Assembly: GCF_900291985.1 (NCBI RefSeq)
Contig: NZ_LT985980.1
Span: 2,998,001-3,062,000, forward strand
DNA from: Lysinibacillus timonensis
GTDB lineage: Bacteria > Bacillota > Bacilli > Bacillales_A > Planococcaceae
DNA length: 64,000 bases
Direction of reading: 5' to 3'
In this document: positions 53,987 through 63,807 of the stretch, piece after piece
How the letters are laid out: every line of letters starts with the position of its first letter
Numbering within the stretch: position 1 is the stretch's first letter
The notes under the pieces: generated by a model
Told to the model about the DNA's origin: nothing
What the model saw: the letters and a program-made list of their open reading frames with translations, nothing else
Databases searched by the model: none
Position numbers and translations under genes: made by a program

Positions 53987-55090
53987 ATGACACAAACACT
54001 AGTGAAAGCACCATTTAGAGCGGATCATGTAGGGAGTTTATTAAGGCCAGAAAGAATCCATCAAGCTAGAAAGGATTTCCAAGCGGGGACAATTACAGCT
54101 CAAGAATTACATGCGATTGAAACCGAGGAAATCAAAAAAATCGTTGATAAGCAAATCGAAGTTGGGCTTCAAGCTGTAACAGATGGAGAGTTTCGCCGTA
54201 GATTTTGGCATACGGATTTCCTAGAGCATCTTACTGGGGTAGAGGGGTATATTCCAGAACACGGATATGCATTCAAAGGGGAAGAAACAGAAAGATACAA
54301 TGTGCGCGTGGTTGGGAAAGTATCATTTAATCCAAATCATCCACATGTGAAAGAATTTATCGAATTTAAAGAGATTGTTGGAAACAGAGCAGTTGCTAAA
54401 CAAACAATTCCTAGTCCTAACCAATTATTTAATGCTGGAATTCGTAATCTTGAAATCTACCCAGACATTGAAGAGTATGCTAATGATGTCATTCAAGCTT
54501 ATCGTGATGCCATCAAAGCTTTTTATGATGCAGGTTGCCGTTACTTACAACTTGATGATGTGTATATTGCTGGACTCAATGCACCGGAAATTCCATTCAG
54601 TGATAGTGGTCTTTCACGTGAAGAACTAATTGAATTAGCATTACGTGTTGCAAATGGCGTATTAGAAGATAAGCCAGAAGATTTAATTATCACAACTCAT
54701 CTATGCCGAGGTAATTACCGTTCAAAATGGGCATTTGAAGGAAGCTACGCAAAAATTGCACCAACATTATTTGCAAAAGAAAAGGTAAACGGATTTTTCT
54801 TAGAATATGATGATGACCGATCAGGTGACTTTGGTCCACTAGAACACATACCAAATGGTGGTCCACTTGTAGTACTTGGCGTATTTACGTCTAAATTCGG
54901 TAGATTAGAAGATAAAGAGACGATTAAAGCTCGTATCCAAGAGGCAACTAAGTATGTTCCATTAGAACAGTTATGTATTAGCCCTCAATGTGGATTTGCT
55001 TCTACTCACCATGGAAATCTATTAACAGAAGAAGAACAATGGGCAAAACTAAAATATATTGTTGATATCTCAAAAGAAATTTGGGGATAA
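53987..55090 (+). CDS. Cobalamin-independent methionine synthase family protein (YxjG/YxjH-like)
   Basis: 367 residues. FRADHVGSLLRPERIHQARKDF, a TDGEFRR motif and FWHTDF near residue 70. Ligand His and Cys fall in TTHLCRGNYRS, then FLEYDDDRSGDFGPL and a terminal zinc Cys in SPQCGFAST. Matches the single-domain MetE-C-type proteins YxjG/YxjH that methylate homocysteine or S-methyl donors. ATG 53987 with GAGGGAG upstream, not the earlier ATG. No S-box is visible. Confidence 0.85.
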   Translation: MTQTLVKAPFRADHVGSLLRPERIHQARKDFQAGTITAQELHAIETEEIKKIVDKQIEVGLQAVTDGEFRRRFWHTDFLEHLTGVEGYIPEHGYAFKGEETERYNVRVVGKVSFNPNHPHVKEFIEFKEIVGNRAVAKQTIPSPNQLFNAGIRNLEIYPDIEEYANDVIQAYRDAIKAFYDAGCRYLQLDDVYIAGLNAPEIPFSDSGLSREELIELALRVANGVLEDKPEDLIITTHLCRGNYRSKWAFEGSYAKIAPTLFAKEKVNGFFLEYDDDRSGDFGPLEHIPNGGPLVVLGVFTSKFGRLEDKETIKARIQEATKYVPLEQLCISPQCGFASTHHGNLLTEEEQWAKLKYIVDISKEIWG

Positions 55091-55097
55091 CATTTCT

Positions 55098-55455
55098 AGA
55101 GGCTGGGACAAAACTAGCCTCAAATAACAAAAAGTCTAGATTTGATGAATTCAAATCTAGATTTTTTTAATTTTGGCAATCTAACCTTAAAAACCCTATC
55201 CAATGCGGTGTATGTTTTTAGCAGCTATAAACTGCCATATGGTCATTTTACTATGCCTGAAATATATAAACGGAAATATTCCGCTTATATATAGAAATCT
55301 TTATATTATTTCAAAAATAAAGGAACTTATTCCGGTTATCTTATCTAAATCTTTGAATTTCACCTTAATTAGAGCAGTTAACCGGAATTTCTCCGCTAAT
55401 TTTCGCTTCTTTTGCCCCGATTATATACAATAGACGGAGTTTCTCCTCTTATTTC
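55098..55455. repeat. Dispersed repeat, copy B, with four hairpin units
   Basis: It starts AGAGGCTGGGACAAAACT and contains a perfect terminator for the MetE-like gene. Units follow at 55271 (CGGAAATATTCCGCTTAT), 55321 (GGAACTTATTCCGGTTAT region), 55383 (CGGAATTTCTCCGCTAAT) and 55435 (CGGAGTTTCTCCTCTTAT). It is related to copy A at 35294-35660 over about 240 bp, including the spacer TCTTTGAATTT and the segment TTAGAGCAGTTAA. A degenerate inverse end (TTTTTGTCCTGTCTCTG, about 55615) may mark its right boundary. Confidence 0.75.
55135..55168 (+). terminator. Terminator of MetE-like gene
   Basis: TCTAGATTTGA (55135-55145) pairs exactly with TCAAATCTAGA (55151-55161), followed by seven T. It lies inside the left part of repeat copy B. 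Confidence 0.85.
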
Positions 55456-55793
55456 TTACGATTAGTCCAGTCTATTTAATTAAATTCTTTATGTTTAATT
55501 TAAAAAATATACAAAGCAAAGCATGGCCAAATTTCATAGCATTCTTTTTAATAAGTTACTTTAATATAAATTGTTTTTTCTCCTTTATGTACTTCAAAAG
55601 AAAACCGATAGATTTTTGTCCTGTCTCTGTATTTGTTTAAAATGGATGGCAAGATGCTAATTTCTAATCATATAAAAATAAAGCAAATCTAAAAGATTAA
55701 TAAAACACGGCGAGATTAATAGAAAATTTCATTCTTATTTCACATTTTTTTATTATAATAACAAAGCACAATGTGAATAAAGGAGAGTACGTT
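55456..55793. other. Intergenic region before the PepSY gene
   Basis: AT-rich, no gene. Likely contains the promoter of the PepSY gene; a TTATTATAATAACA run at 55750-55763 includes a TATAAT -10-like box. Confidence 0.4.
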
Positions 55794-57149
55794 TTGACGA
55801 ATAATCAAAAAACTGGAAAGTCAAGTGGCGCGTTATACAAAACCATATGGAGATGGCATTTCTACGCAGGGCTAATTATTGCACCATTCTTAGTAATTTT
55901 AGCTATTACAGGTGGCATCTATTTGTTTCAACCACAGATTGACCAACAACTGTATCAAGAATACTATGAAGTAACGCCAACAGGGGAAAGAACTTCTGCC
56001 GATCAACAAATTGCAACAGTGAAGGGGCTATATCCAGGTGCTACGGTAACTAGTTATCGTCCGGGTGAGACAGATGAGCGTTCAAGTGAAGTAGGAATTA
56101 GTTTACAAGGTGAATCCTATACCGTTTTTATGAATCCGTATACAGGAGAAGAGATTGGTAAATTAAATAACAATGATCGACTGACAGAGAAGGTAGAAAA
56201 AATACACGGTGAATTAATGATTGGAACAATCGGTGATCGCATCGTAGAATTAGTTACTTGCTGGGCAATTGTACTAATTGTCACTGGTCTATACCTATGG
56301 TTTCCTCGAAAAAATAAGGGAATGGCGGGTGTTTTATTACCACGTTTTAATAAGGGGCCGAAAATTCTTCGAAGAGATTTGCACGCAGTTCCTGCATTTT
56401 GGGTCACAGGAGGGATGCTATTTCTCATTTTGACTGGGTTGCCATGGTCAGGATTTTGGGGAACAGGATTCCAAAATATCGTGACAAATTCAGGTATGGG
56501 GTATCCACCATCTGTTTGGACAGGAAGTGCACCAGAATCCATTACAAAAACAAAAGAGATTGCTGATGTTCCATGGGCCGCTGAAAATTTACATGTACCC
56601 CAATCAACTGTACAGGATTATAAAGCTTTATCAATTGATCACTTAGTACAAATCGCCAAGAGAGAAGGAGTCGATCCTAGCTATACGATCTACATCCCTC
56701 AAACAAAAGAGGGCGTTTATACATTTTCTGCTTTTCCAGCAAAAGCGCAAGATGAAATCACGATGCATATCGATCAATACTCAGGTGCAGTACTAGCGGA
56801 TTATCGTTATGATCACTATCATTTCATGGGCAAAATCATTGCTTGGGGAATTACGCTACATAAAGGTACACAATTTGGCTTAATTAATCAGTTAATTGGC
56901 TTATTAGTATGTCTTGGTATTGTTTTAACTGCAGTAAGTGGGTTCTATTTGTGGTTAAAACGCAAACCTAGTAAAAAGTTAGGGGCTCCTTTAGCTCCGA
57001 GTGCTTTGAAGATGAAAGGTTTTCTATGTATTCTCATTTTACTTGGAGTAATTTTCCCTCTAGTGGGCTTATCTCTCATTATCGTCTGGTTATTGGATTG
57101 GCTCATTATTCAACGCATTCCGGCAATGAAGCAATTCTTTAATGCCTAA
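55794..57149 (+). CDS. PepSY-associated transmembrane protein
   Basis: 451 residues. The first helix carries WRWHFYAGLIIAPFLVILAITGGIYLFQPQID, typical of PepSY-TM proteins. Three or more further helices include a WAIVLIVTGLYLWFPRK segment, a HAVPAFWVTGGMLFLILTGLPWSGFWG segment and a final pair near the C-terminus. PepSY domains face outside. Such proteins are linked to iron or copper handling and ferric reduction. TTG 55794 is preferred, with AAAGGAG upstream. Operon with the next gene. Confidence 0.8.
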   Translation: MTNNQKTGKSSGALYKTIWRWHFYAGLIIAPFLVILAITGGIYLFQPQIDQQLYQEYYEVTPTGERTSADQQIATVKGLYPGATVTSYRPGETDERSSEVGISLQGESYTVFMNPYTGEEIGKLNNNDRLTEKVEKIHGELMIGTIGDRIVELVTCWAIVLIVTGLYLWFPRKNKGMAGVLLPRFNKGPKILRRDLHAVPAFWVTGGMLFLILTGLPWSGFWGTGFQNIVTNSGMGYPPSVWTGSAPESITKTKEIADVPWAAENLHVPQSTVQDYKALSIDHLVQIAKREGVDPSYTIYIPQTKEGVYTFSAFPAKAQDEITMHIDQYSGAVLADYRYDHYHFMGKIIAWGITLHKGTQFGLINQLIGLLVCLGIVLTAVSGFYLWLKRKPSKKLGAPLAPSALKMKGFLCILILLGVIFPLVGLSLIIVWLLDWLIIQRIPAMKQFFNA

Positions 57150-57173
57150 ATGATAGGAGAGGAAGATTAACCG

Positions 57174-57647
57174 ATGAAGAAGAAAATACAATCAATAGTA
57201 ATTATCTTATTCGCTTGTCTTGTTTTAGGTGCATGCTCAGCGGATCCAAATGCAAGTCAACTGTACATTCAAGAAAGTCCACTTGAAGCTGAAATCATTT
57301 TGCCAGAACCGTTTGAACCGACTGAAGCTGCAACAATTCAAGTAAACCTTACTCAAAATGGAGTAAAGGTGGAAAATCCAGAATACGTTCACTTCGAAAT
57401 CTGGAAGCGAGATGGTACTGCCAACTATGGTATGACGGAAGCACATAATGATGGGAATGGAAGGTTTAGCCTAAGCCATGGTTTTGAGCGAGAAGGTCTT
57501 TATTACCTTCAAGTCCATGCAAGTTATAATGGTTCCATCATTATGCCAACAAAACAGTTCATAGTTGGTGAGTTGTCAGAAAGTGATAAACAAGCATTAT
57601 TATCTGATGTACCAGCCTCTGGAGGACACACAGGAGGGCATCATTAA
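57174..57647 (+). CDS. YtkA/FixH-like lipoprotein with His-rich tail
   Basis: 157 residues. Lipobox LVLGAC (Cys about residue 21), then a single beta-sandwich domain (about 35-135, FEIWKRDG, GRFSLSHGFEREGLYYLQVHASY) of the YtkA/FixH type, ending GGHTGGHH. It is exported and lipid-anchored. With the PepSY gene 24 bp upstream it could act in metal (copper) binding at the cell surface. GGAGAGGAAG precedes ATG 57174. Confidence 0.75.
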   Translation: MKKKIQSIVIILFACLVLGACSADPNASQLYIQESPLEAEIILPEPFEPTEAATIQVNLTQNGVKVENPEYVHFEIWKRDGTANYGMTEAHNDGNGRFSLSHGFEREGLYYLQVHASYNGSIIMPTKQFIVGELSESDKQALLSDVPASGGHTGGHH

Positions 57648-57698
57648 TAGAATGAAGAATTACCCAAACTAATTATTATTAATAGTTTTGAAATAAAA

Positions 57699-57735
57699 AC
57701 TCTAAGGAGTATGCAATTACAATGCTCCTTAGAGT
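57699..57735 (-). terminator. Terminator of the GGDEF-EAL gene
   Basis: ACTCTAAGGAG (57699-57709) pairs exactly with CTCCTTAGAGT (57725-57735). Leftward it is followed by TTTTATTT. It also separates the convergent lipoprotein gene. Confidence 0.8.
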
Positions 57736-57746
57736 AATATTTACAC

Positions 57747-60700
57747 CTATTCAAATATATCCTTCTGTAGAAATACTTTTTCCAATTGATCTGCTATTAA
57801 AGGTTTACTAAAATAATACCCTTGACCATAATCACATCCATACTGGTTCAAAACATGACATTGTTCCTCTGTTTCAATTCCTTCTGCCACAACATCAAGA
57901 TTTAAATTATGTGCCAACGAAACAATGGAAAAGACGAGGGAAGCGTTTTTCTTACTCGTTAGTTCTTGTACAAACGCTTTATCTAATTTTAATATATCAA
58001 CTTCTAATTTCATTAAATAAGATAGCGATGAATACCCCGTCCCAAAGTCATCAATTGCAATTCTTAGCCCCATCCTCTTTAATCTTTGAATAGCTTTTAA
58101 AGTACATTCCATTTCAGCAATCATTGCATTTTCTGTTATTTCTAAAATAATATTATGTGGATCAATCGATGTTTTCTTTATCAGTTCTTCTACATCCTCC
58201 ATAATGGTTCCGGCTTCAAGATGTTTAGGAGAGATGTTGATTGAAACTGGGATCTCTTTGTCATAAAGAGTTTGCCACTTTTTTGCCTCTTTCCCAGCTT
58301 GAGCAAGTACCCACTTTGTAATCGGCTGTATTAAATCCATTTCTTCAGCACGAGGAATGAATTTATCTGGTACAATTAAACCCTTATCGGGGTGTTCCCA
58401 ACGGATAAGTGCTTCAATTGATACAATCTCTTTTGAAGATAAGTCAAATTTCGGTTGGAACACTAAATAAAATTCATTATTTTCAATCGCACGTTTAATA
58501 TCATGTTTAAACGTTTCTTCAGAATCATCTTCTATAAATTGTTCATTCGTTTGGTTACAAATTTGATAATTGTTTCTGCCAGTTTGTTTCGCCTTGTAAA
58601 GTGCTTGGTCGGCATGCTTCATAATAGAATGGGAGTCATACCCACAACAAGAGCTCATACAAATTCCAATTGACGAAGTTGTAATAAATTCATGACCGAA
58701 TATATGCCAAGGGTGTTGAAGAACTTCTAAAATTTTTCGAGCCATTTCTTCTACATATTCAACAGATGAAATTCCGGGAATTAAAATCGCAAATTCATCT
58801 CCACCTAGTCGTGCGATAGTATCAACGTCTCGAATACAGGACTTTAACCGGAGTACAAATTGAACTAGCAATTCATCTCCAACATTGTGTCCAAAATTAT
58901 CATTCACCCACTTAAAACGATCAAAATCCAACATCATAATGGAAAAATGTTCTTCGTTCTTTTTTGCTAGGGAGATGGTTTGTTCCAGTCGATCCATAAA
59001 TAAACGACGATTAGCAGCACCTGTTAGATAATCATAAAAGGCCATCTTCTCTAATTCAGCTTCATCTTTTTTCCTTTCAGAAATATCTCTTGAAACACTA
59101 AGAACATGTAGTAGTTGTCCGTTGTTATCAAATATAGGAGTCAATTTAGTATCTAACCAAATGAAATGACCCTCACCATGTCGTACTTGGAATTCAATCC
59201 TACCGTGTGTTTTTGATTCGACTACTTCATTGAACTTCTCAAATACTACTGAGCCATTATCTTTAAATATTCTTTCAGTCACGAGTGGTTTTCCTTCTTC
59301 TAAGTCATAGCCAAGTACGGTTTTATGAGATGGGGAAGCATAAAGCACAACTAAATTTCGGTCAAATATGGCAATCATATCTGTCATATTTTCGGCAATT
59401 AGGCGATACTTCTCTTCGCTTTCTTTCAGCTTTCTTTGGTCTTCTTTCTTTTCGCTAATATTTCGAGAAATGGTAGCGATGGACGTTATTTCACCTTGCT
59501 CATTTCGAATAGGGGAGAGGCTGAGACTGACATCGATGAGAGTTCCATCCTTGTGCCGATGAACTACTTCAATATCGTGCACCTTTTCACCTGTTAACAC
59601 TTTTTGATATAAATCATCATCATTTGAATCGTCTGGGTTAAGGATGGTGATGTTTTGTCCAAGGATCTCCTCTTTAGAATAGCCGTATATTAACTCAAAA
59701 GCAGGGTTAATATCTGTTACAAGTTTGTTTAAGTCGACAATATTGAACGCATCTAATGTGTTGTTTATAAATGACTGTAATGTTTCCTTTATTTGTCTTA
59801 ACTCAATCTCTAGTTTTTTTTGCTCGGTTATATTTCTTGAAATACCATATACGCCTGTTACTTGCCCATTCACAATAATAGGAATGTTGGTAACATCGAT
59901 AAAAACATGTTCACCTTTCTTTTGAATCGCCTCAGTTTCATATCTTCTAGTTTGTCCCGCAGCAGCTGCTAAGAAATTTTCTAGTGTATTACTTATTTTG
60001 CTTTCTACGACTAATGGTGCAAATGATTTGTTGATTAATTCCTCTTTAGGATAGCCGGTAATCTTTTCTAGCGCATGGTTAGCGTCGGTAAAATTCCCAT
60101 CCAAATCAAACTGAAAAACCGCATCAGGATGATGTTCGAATAAGGATTGATAACGTTGTTTTTCTTCTTCTAACTGCTGTTCAAAATCAATTACTGTACT
60201 TATATCACGGTATATAATAATGGCACCGATAACAGTTCCGTTTTGCTCTTTAAGTGGTGAATAGGAAATACTTACGGGAACTGAACTACCATCTTTATGT
60301 TTTCTGTAAGTACGATGAAAAGGTATATTCCTCCCTTGTAATAGAAGCTTTGTTACCTCTTCATGTTCTTCTTCATATTCTGTTGGCACTAGATTGAGCT
60401 GCTTCAATGGAATACCTATGATTTCTTCAGGTTCCCAACCAAAAAGGGAAGTAAAGGCATTGTTAACACGAATGATAATACGATCATGATCAGTTACCAG
60501 AATGCCATCTGTTGTACTAGATAAAATCGTATCATAGAAAAATTTAACTTCTAACAATTCTTCCTCTCGTCTTTTACTTTCTGAAATATCTCGTCCAATC
60601 CCTAAAATGTGAGTACAATTTCCGTTTTCATCTAAAATAGGTGTAAGAACAATGTCTCCTAAAATTTTCCCATCTTTAGAAGACAAGGTCTCATTAAAGC

Positions 60701-60938
60701 GAACCGGATTTTTTGAAGTATAAGCGCGATTTAAAAGATTATTTAATGTTTTAGAAAGTTCTGGGGATAGGACATCTTCAATGAAGTTTCCATAATGCTC
60801 TGATGTTAAACCAGCTCGATATGCTGCTTGGTTGGCTTTTAATATTGTAAATCGTCCATCCATTACTTGAAATAAAATCGATATATCGGTCATTTGGTTA
60901 AACGCTTGATTTAATATTTGCAATTGTGTATTTCCCAT
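57747..60938 (-). CDS. Five-PAS GGDEF-EAL protein (c-di-GMP turnover)
   Basis: 1063 residues, no membrane helix. Five PAS/PAC modules occupy about 10-120, 130-255, 257-380, 381-503 and 504-628. The GGDEF domain follows (about 630-795, RLGGDEFAILIPG) with an inhibitory R-x-x-D (RDVD). The EAL domain is about 810-1060 (SIEALIRWEHPDKG, ENAMIAEM, DDFGTGYSSLSYL, EGIETEEQ). Both active sites look intact, so it could make and degrade c-di-GMP. Start ATG with GAGGAGATAAG upstream. Transcribed alone. Confidence 0.9.
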   Translation of the reverse strand: MGNTQLQILNQAFNQMTDISILFQVMDGRFTILKANQAAYRAGLTSEHYGNFIEDVLSPELSKTLNNLLNRAYTSKNPVRFNETLSSKDGKILGDIVLTPILDENGNCTHILGIGRDISESKRREEELLEVKFFYDTILSSTTDGILVTDHDRIIIRVNNAFTSLFGWEPEEIIGIPLKQLNLVPTEYEEEHEEVTKLLLQGRNIPFHRTYRKHKDGSSVPVSISYSPLKEQNGTVIGAIIIYRDISTVIDFEQQLEEEKQRYQSLFEHHPDAVFQFDLDGNFTDANHALEKITGYPKEELINKSFAPLVVESKISNTLENFLAAAAGQTRRYETEAIQKKGEHVFIDVTNIPIIVNGQVTGVYGISRNITEQKKLEIELRQIKETLQSFINNTLDAFNIVDLNKLVTDINPAFELIYGYSKEEILGQNITILNPDDSNDDDLYQKVLTGEKVHDIEVVHRHKDGTLIDVSLSLSPIRNEQGEITSIATISRNISEKKEDQRKLKESEEKYRLIAENMTDMIAIFDRNLVVLYASPSHKTVLGYDLEEGKPLVTERIFKDNGSVVFEKFNEVVESKTHGRIEFQVRHGEGHFIWLDTKLTPIFDNNGQLLHVLSVSRDISERKKDEAELEKMAFYDYLTGAANRRLFMDRLEQTISLAKKNEEHFSIMMLDFDRFKWVNDNFGHNVGDELLVQFVLRLKSCIRDVDTIARLGGDEFAILIPGISSVEYVEEMARKILEVLQHPWHIFGHEFITTSSIGICMSSCCGYDSHSIMKHADQALYKAKQTGRNNYQICNQTNEQFIEDDSEETFKHDIKRAIENNEFYLVFQPKFDLSSKEIVSIEALIRWEHPDKGLIVPDKFIPRAEEMDLIQPITKWVLAQAGKEAKKWQTLYDKEIPVSINISPKHLEAGTIMEDVEELIKKTSIDPHNIILEITENAMIAEMECTLKAIQRLKRMGLRIAIDDFGTGYSSLSYLMKLEVDILKLDKAFVQELTSKKNASLVFSIVSLAHNLNLDVVAEGIETEEQCHVLNQYGCDYGQGYYFSKPLIADQLEKVFLQKDIFE

Positions 60939-61128
60939 CTTATCTCCTCAATTAGTATCATTAACCATATTATTAACTCTTTTGGTAAACCTTAATAAAA
61001 AATAGGTCCCATTTTTAAAATTTATATTTCTTACCCATCATTCTGTCATATACTTTGTTAGGTTCCTATGACTCTTTCTTCCCCTTTCGGTAGGAATTGG
61101 TTCCTATTACTGCCTTAAATGAACAAAA

Positions 61129-61160
61129 AAAGTTGGTTCTATATTGTTAGAACCAACTTT
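61129..61160 (-). terminator. Terminator of lplA
   Basis: AAAGTTGGTTCT (61129-61140) pairs exactly with AGAACCAACTTT (61149-61160). Leftward it is followed by TTTTTT. Confidence 0.8.
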
Positions 61161-61215
61161 GACTATTTAGAATCCTACTTTTTAATTATTTGTTAATTAT
61201 CGTCGAGGATACTAC

Positions 61216-62208
61216 TTAATAAATTACTTTTAAAAAATCTTCTTTTGTTATACCTCCAAAATAATGAGTGATATCGATATTTCCTAATTTTTCAGCAATC
61301 GCTTCACGACTATATTGTACGCCCAATAGCAATCGTTCGATTTCATTCACTTCACCAACACCGAAGAAGTCTCCATAGATTTTGATTTCTTCAATCATTC
61401 CTTTATTCACTTCTAGACGAATATCAATTCCGCCTGAAGGGAAGCGATTTGTTTTTTGAATATTGAAGCGCGGAGATTTTCCATAATTCCATTCCCAAGT
61501 TTGATAGCGTGTACGAGAGATTTCTTGGATTTTTTCCCAATCCTCTTTCGTTAACTCATAATAGTTAATTTGCTCTTCGCCACCAAAGATTGATTTTAAA
61601 ATCTCTAGTTTAAAATCCTCAATCGTAACGTCTTCTTTTAAAAATGGCTTAATATTCGTTACACGAGAACGCACGGATTTAATACCTTTTGATTCGATTT
61701 TGTCTTGCTTTACTTTTAATGCATCTACAACAGCATCAATATTTAAGTCAAACATTAACGTGCCGTGGCTAAACATACGTCCTTTTGTAGCATATTGCGC
61801 ATTTCCAGATACTTTACGACCTTCAGCTAAAATATCATTACGACCAGAAAGCTCAGCTTGTACACCTAATTTTGCTAATGCATCCACAACGGGTTGTGTG
61901 AACTTTTTATAATTGTGGAAAGACTCGCCATCATCTTTAGTAATGAAGCTAAAGTTCAAATTCCCTAAATCATGATAAACCGCACCACCGCCCGACAAAC
62001 GGCGAACGACAATGATGCCATTTTCCTCTACGTAATCCGTATTAATCTCTTCAATAGTATTTTGATTTCTTCCGATAATGATGGAAGGTTGATTAATGTA
62101 GAACAGTAAATAGGAATCTTTATCTACATCCAAATTCTTTAATATATATTCTTCAATTGCTAAATTCACACGTGGATCTGTAATGCCTTTGTTATCTATA
62201 AAGTACAT
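61216..62208 (-). CDS. lplA: Lipoate-protein ligase
   Basis: 330 residues. RRLSGGGAVYHDLGNLNFSFI is the lipoate-binding core, with NTIEEI, NDILAEGRKVSGNAQ and RMFSHGTLMFD of the LplA family and a C-terminal accessory domain. It activates free lipoate and attaches it to E2 or GcvH. The start is ATG 62208, with AAGGAAG upstream; 22 extra codons upstream are not needed. Single gene. Confidence 0.9.
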   Translation of the reverse strand: MYFIDNKGITDPRVNLAIEEYILKNLDVDKDSYLLFYINQPSIIIGRNQNTIEEINTDYVEENGIIVVRRLSGGGAVYHDLGNLNFSFITKDDGESFHNYKKFTQPVVDALAKLGVQAELSGRNDILAEGRKVSGNAQYATKGRMFSHGTLMFDLNIDAVVDALKVKQDKIESKGIKSVRSRVTNIKPFLKEDVTIEDFKLEILKSIFGGEEQINYYELTKEDWEKIQEISRTRYQTWEWNYGKSPRFNIQKTNRFPSGGIDIRLEVNKGMIEEIKIYGDFFGVGEVNEIERLLLGVQYSREAIAEKLGNIDITHYFGGITKEDFLKVIY

Positions 62209-62463
62209 CCTCAACTCTTCCTTTCTAATGTCAACGATCCTACTTCTTATTAAACAAAATAAAAAGACTTGCATCTAGATTATAACAAATGGCCCAGAAT
62301 ATTGTACTAGGATGATGTTGATTCGTTTTTATTTTCTTGGAATGAAGTTAGGTTTTAGATATGAAAAATTCGTAAAGGATAGTCATAAGAAAAAAATGAT
62401 AGTGCTTCTTTTATTAAGGATAGGTAAGTAAAAAATAATGGATAAAGAAAGGTATGTTTATAT

Positions 62464-63429
62464 ATGATGTATCTACTGCTACTGGTTGGATTTGCATTAC
62501 TAATTAAAGGAGCAGATTACTTTGTTGATGGAGCTTCCAATATTGCTAGTTCACTTAGGGTTTCCCCGCTATTAATTGGTCTTACAATCGTAGCATTTGG
62601 GACTAGTGCTCCAGAAGCTACTGTCAGTATTCTTGCAGCATTACAAGGAAGTGCAGATGTTACCTTGGGAAATGTAGTAGGGAGTAATATTTTTAATATT
62701 ACTTTTATCGTAGGAGTAACAGCCTTTTTAAGCCCACTAATGGTTGAAAGCTCGACTATCCGCAAAGAAATTCCTTTTACTATGTTAGGAAGCATCGTTC
62801 TATTAGTATTGATGAGCGATGTTGCGCTGAATGGTTTATTGGATAACGTGCTATCCCGTAGTGACGGACTTGTATTTTTATTAATTTTTAGCGTTTTTAT
62901 GTATTATATCTTTGAAGTTGCAAGAAATAATCGATTGGATGCGGCTCCTGAAATAGTAAATGACAAACCTTTGTCGAAAACAAGCTGGGGCAAATATATT
63001 TTGTTTACAATCGGTGGACTTATTGCCATAATCTTTGGCGGAAATTTAGTCGTCACAAATGCAGTTGAAATTGCCTATTCATTTGGTATGAGTGAAACAC
63101 TTGTCGGTTTGACAATAGTTGCAATTGGAACATCACTTCCTGAGCTCGTTACTTCTGTAACAGCTGCTTTGAAAAAGGAAAGTGAAATTGCATTGGGGAA
63201 CCTTGTCGGCAGTAATATTTTTAATATTTTATTTGTGGTTGGAGTATCCGCAGTAATATATCCACTCCCAGTAGACGCCGATATCTTTATCGATTTATTT
63301 ATTTTAATTGCTGTCACTGTGGCACTTTTCATTTTTTCAAGATCTAATTATAGAATCTCTAAAGTCGAAGGGGTTATCCTTGTTACGGTTTATATCGTTT
63401 ATTTGGTGTATATCATCATGAGGGGTTAG
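62464..63429 (+). CDS. Calcium/sodium antiporter (YrbG/CaCA family)
   Basis: 321 residues, ten membrane helices in two related halves. Alpha repeats are FGTSAPEATVSILAALQGSADVTLGNVVGSNIFNI (about 45-80) and IGTSLPELVTSVTAALKKESEIALGNLVGSNIFNI (about 222-256), the exchanger signature. It extrudes calcium or exchanges sodium. Two ATG codons (62464, 62467) are possible. Confidence 0.9.
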   Translation: MMYLLLLVGFALLIKGADYFVDGASNIASSLRVSPLLIGLTIVAFGTSAPEATVSILAALQGSADVTLGNVVGSNIFNITFIVGVTAFLSPLMVESSTIRKEIPFTMLGSIVLLVLMSDVALNGLLDNVLSRSDGLVFLLIFSVFMYYIFEVARNNRLDAAPEIVNDKPLSKTSWGKYILFTIGGLIAIIFGGNLVVTNAVEIAYSFGMSETLVGLTIVAIGTSLPELVTSVTAALKKESEIALGNLVGSNIFNILFVVGVSAVIYPLPVDADIFIDLFILIAVTVALFIFSRSNYRISKVEGVILVTVYIVYLVYIIMRG

Positions 63430-63601
63430 TAGATCTTATAGGAACTCTCAATGCTAATCTTTCATATCTGGCTTCCCTTATAAATAACATACACTATCTG
63501 GTCGTTTTTCCTTTCTAGCATAGAGAGTAAGTATACATGTTAAGCTAATGCACTTTCCTTAAATATATTATATAATTAACAATACAAATATTTGTTTTAA
63601 A

Positions 63602-63807
63602 TGTGCGATTTTGGATATTGTGGGGCACAGGACACTAAGTGCGAATAATCCAGGTGTTGAAGGGTTGATAGACTCCCTATACATCACTCATTCCAAAATG
63701 GATAAGCTCATTTCAATATCGCGAACGTGACGGTAAAGTACCAACAGGCAATTTATAATGCATTAGAAGCTAGAGACCCAATTAAATCTTCACTTGTACG
63801 CATTTAA
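63602..63807 (+). pseudogene. Remnant of a GntR/FCD-type regulator
   Basis: Two frames give contiguous FCD-like protein: 63602-63730 (IVGHRTLSANNPGVEGLIDSL… then TGA at 63728) and 63727-63807 (YQQAIYNALEARDPIKSSLV… then TAA). They read as the C-terminal part of an FCD regulator broken by one frameshift. The N-terminal DNA-binding domain is absent. Distinct from the intact regulator at 27520. Confidence 0.5.

Noticed and set aside
55203-55433. 76-residue ORF
   Set aside because: It covers the hairpin units of repeat copy B; copy A does not preserve the frame.
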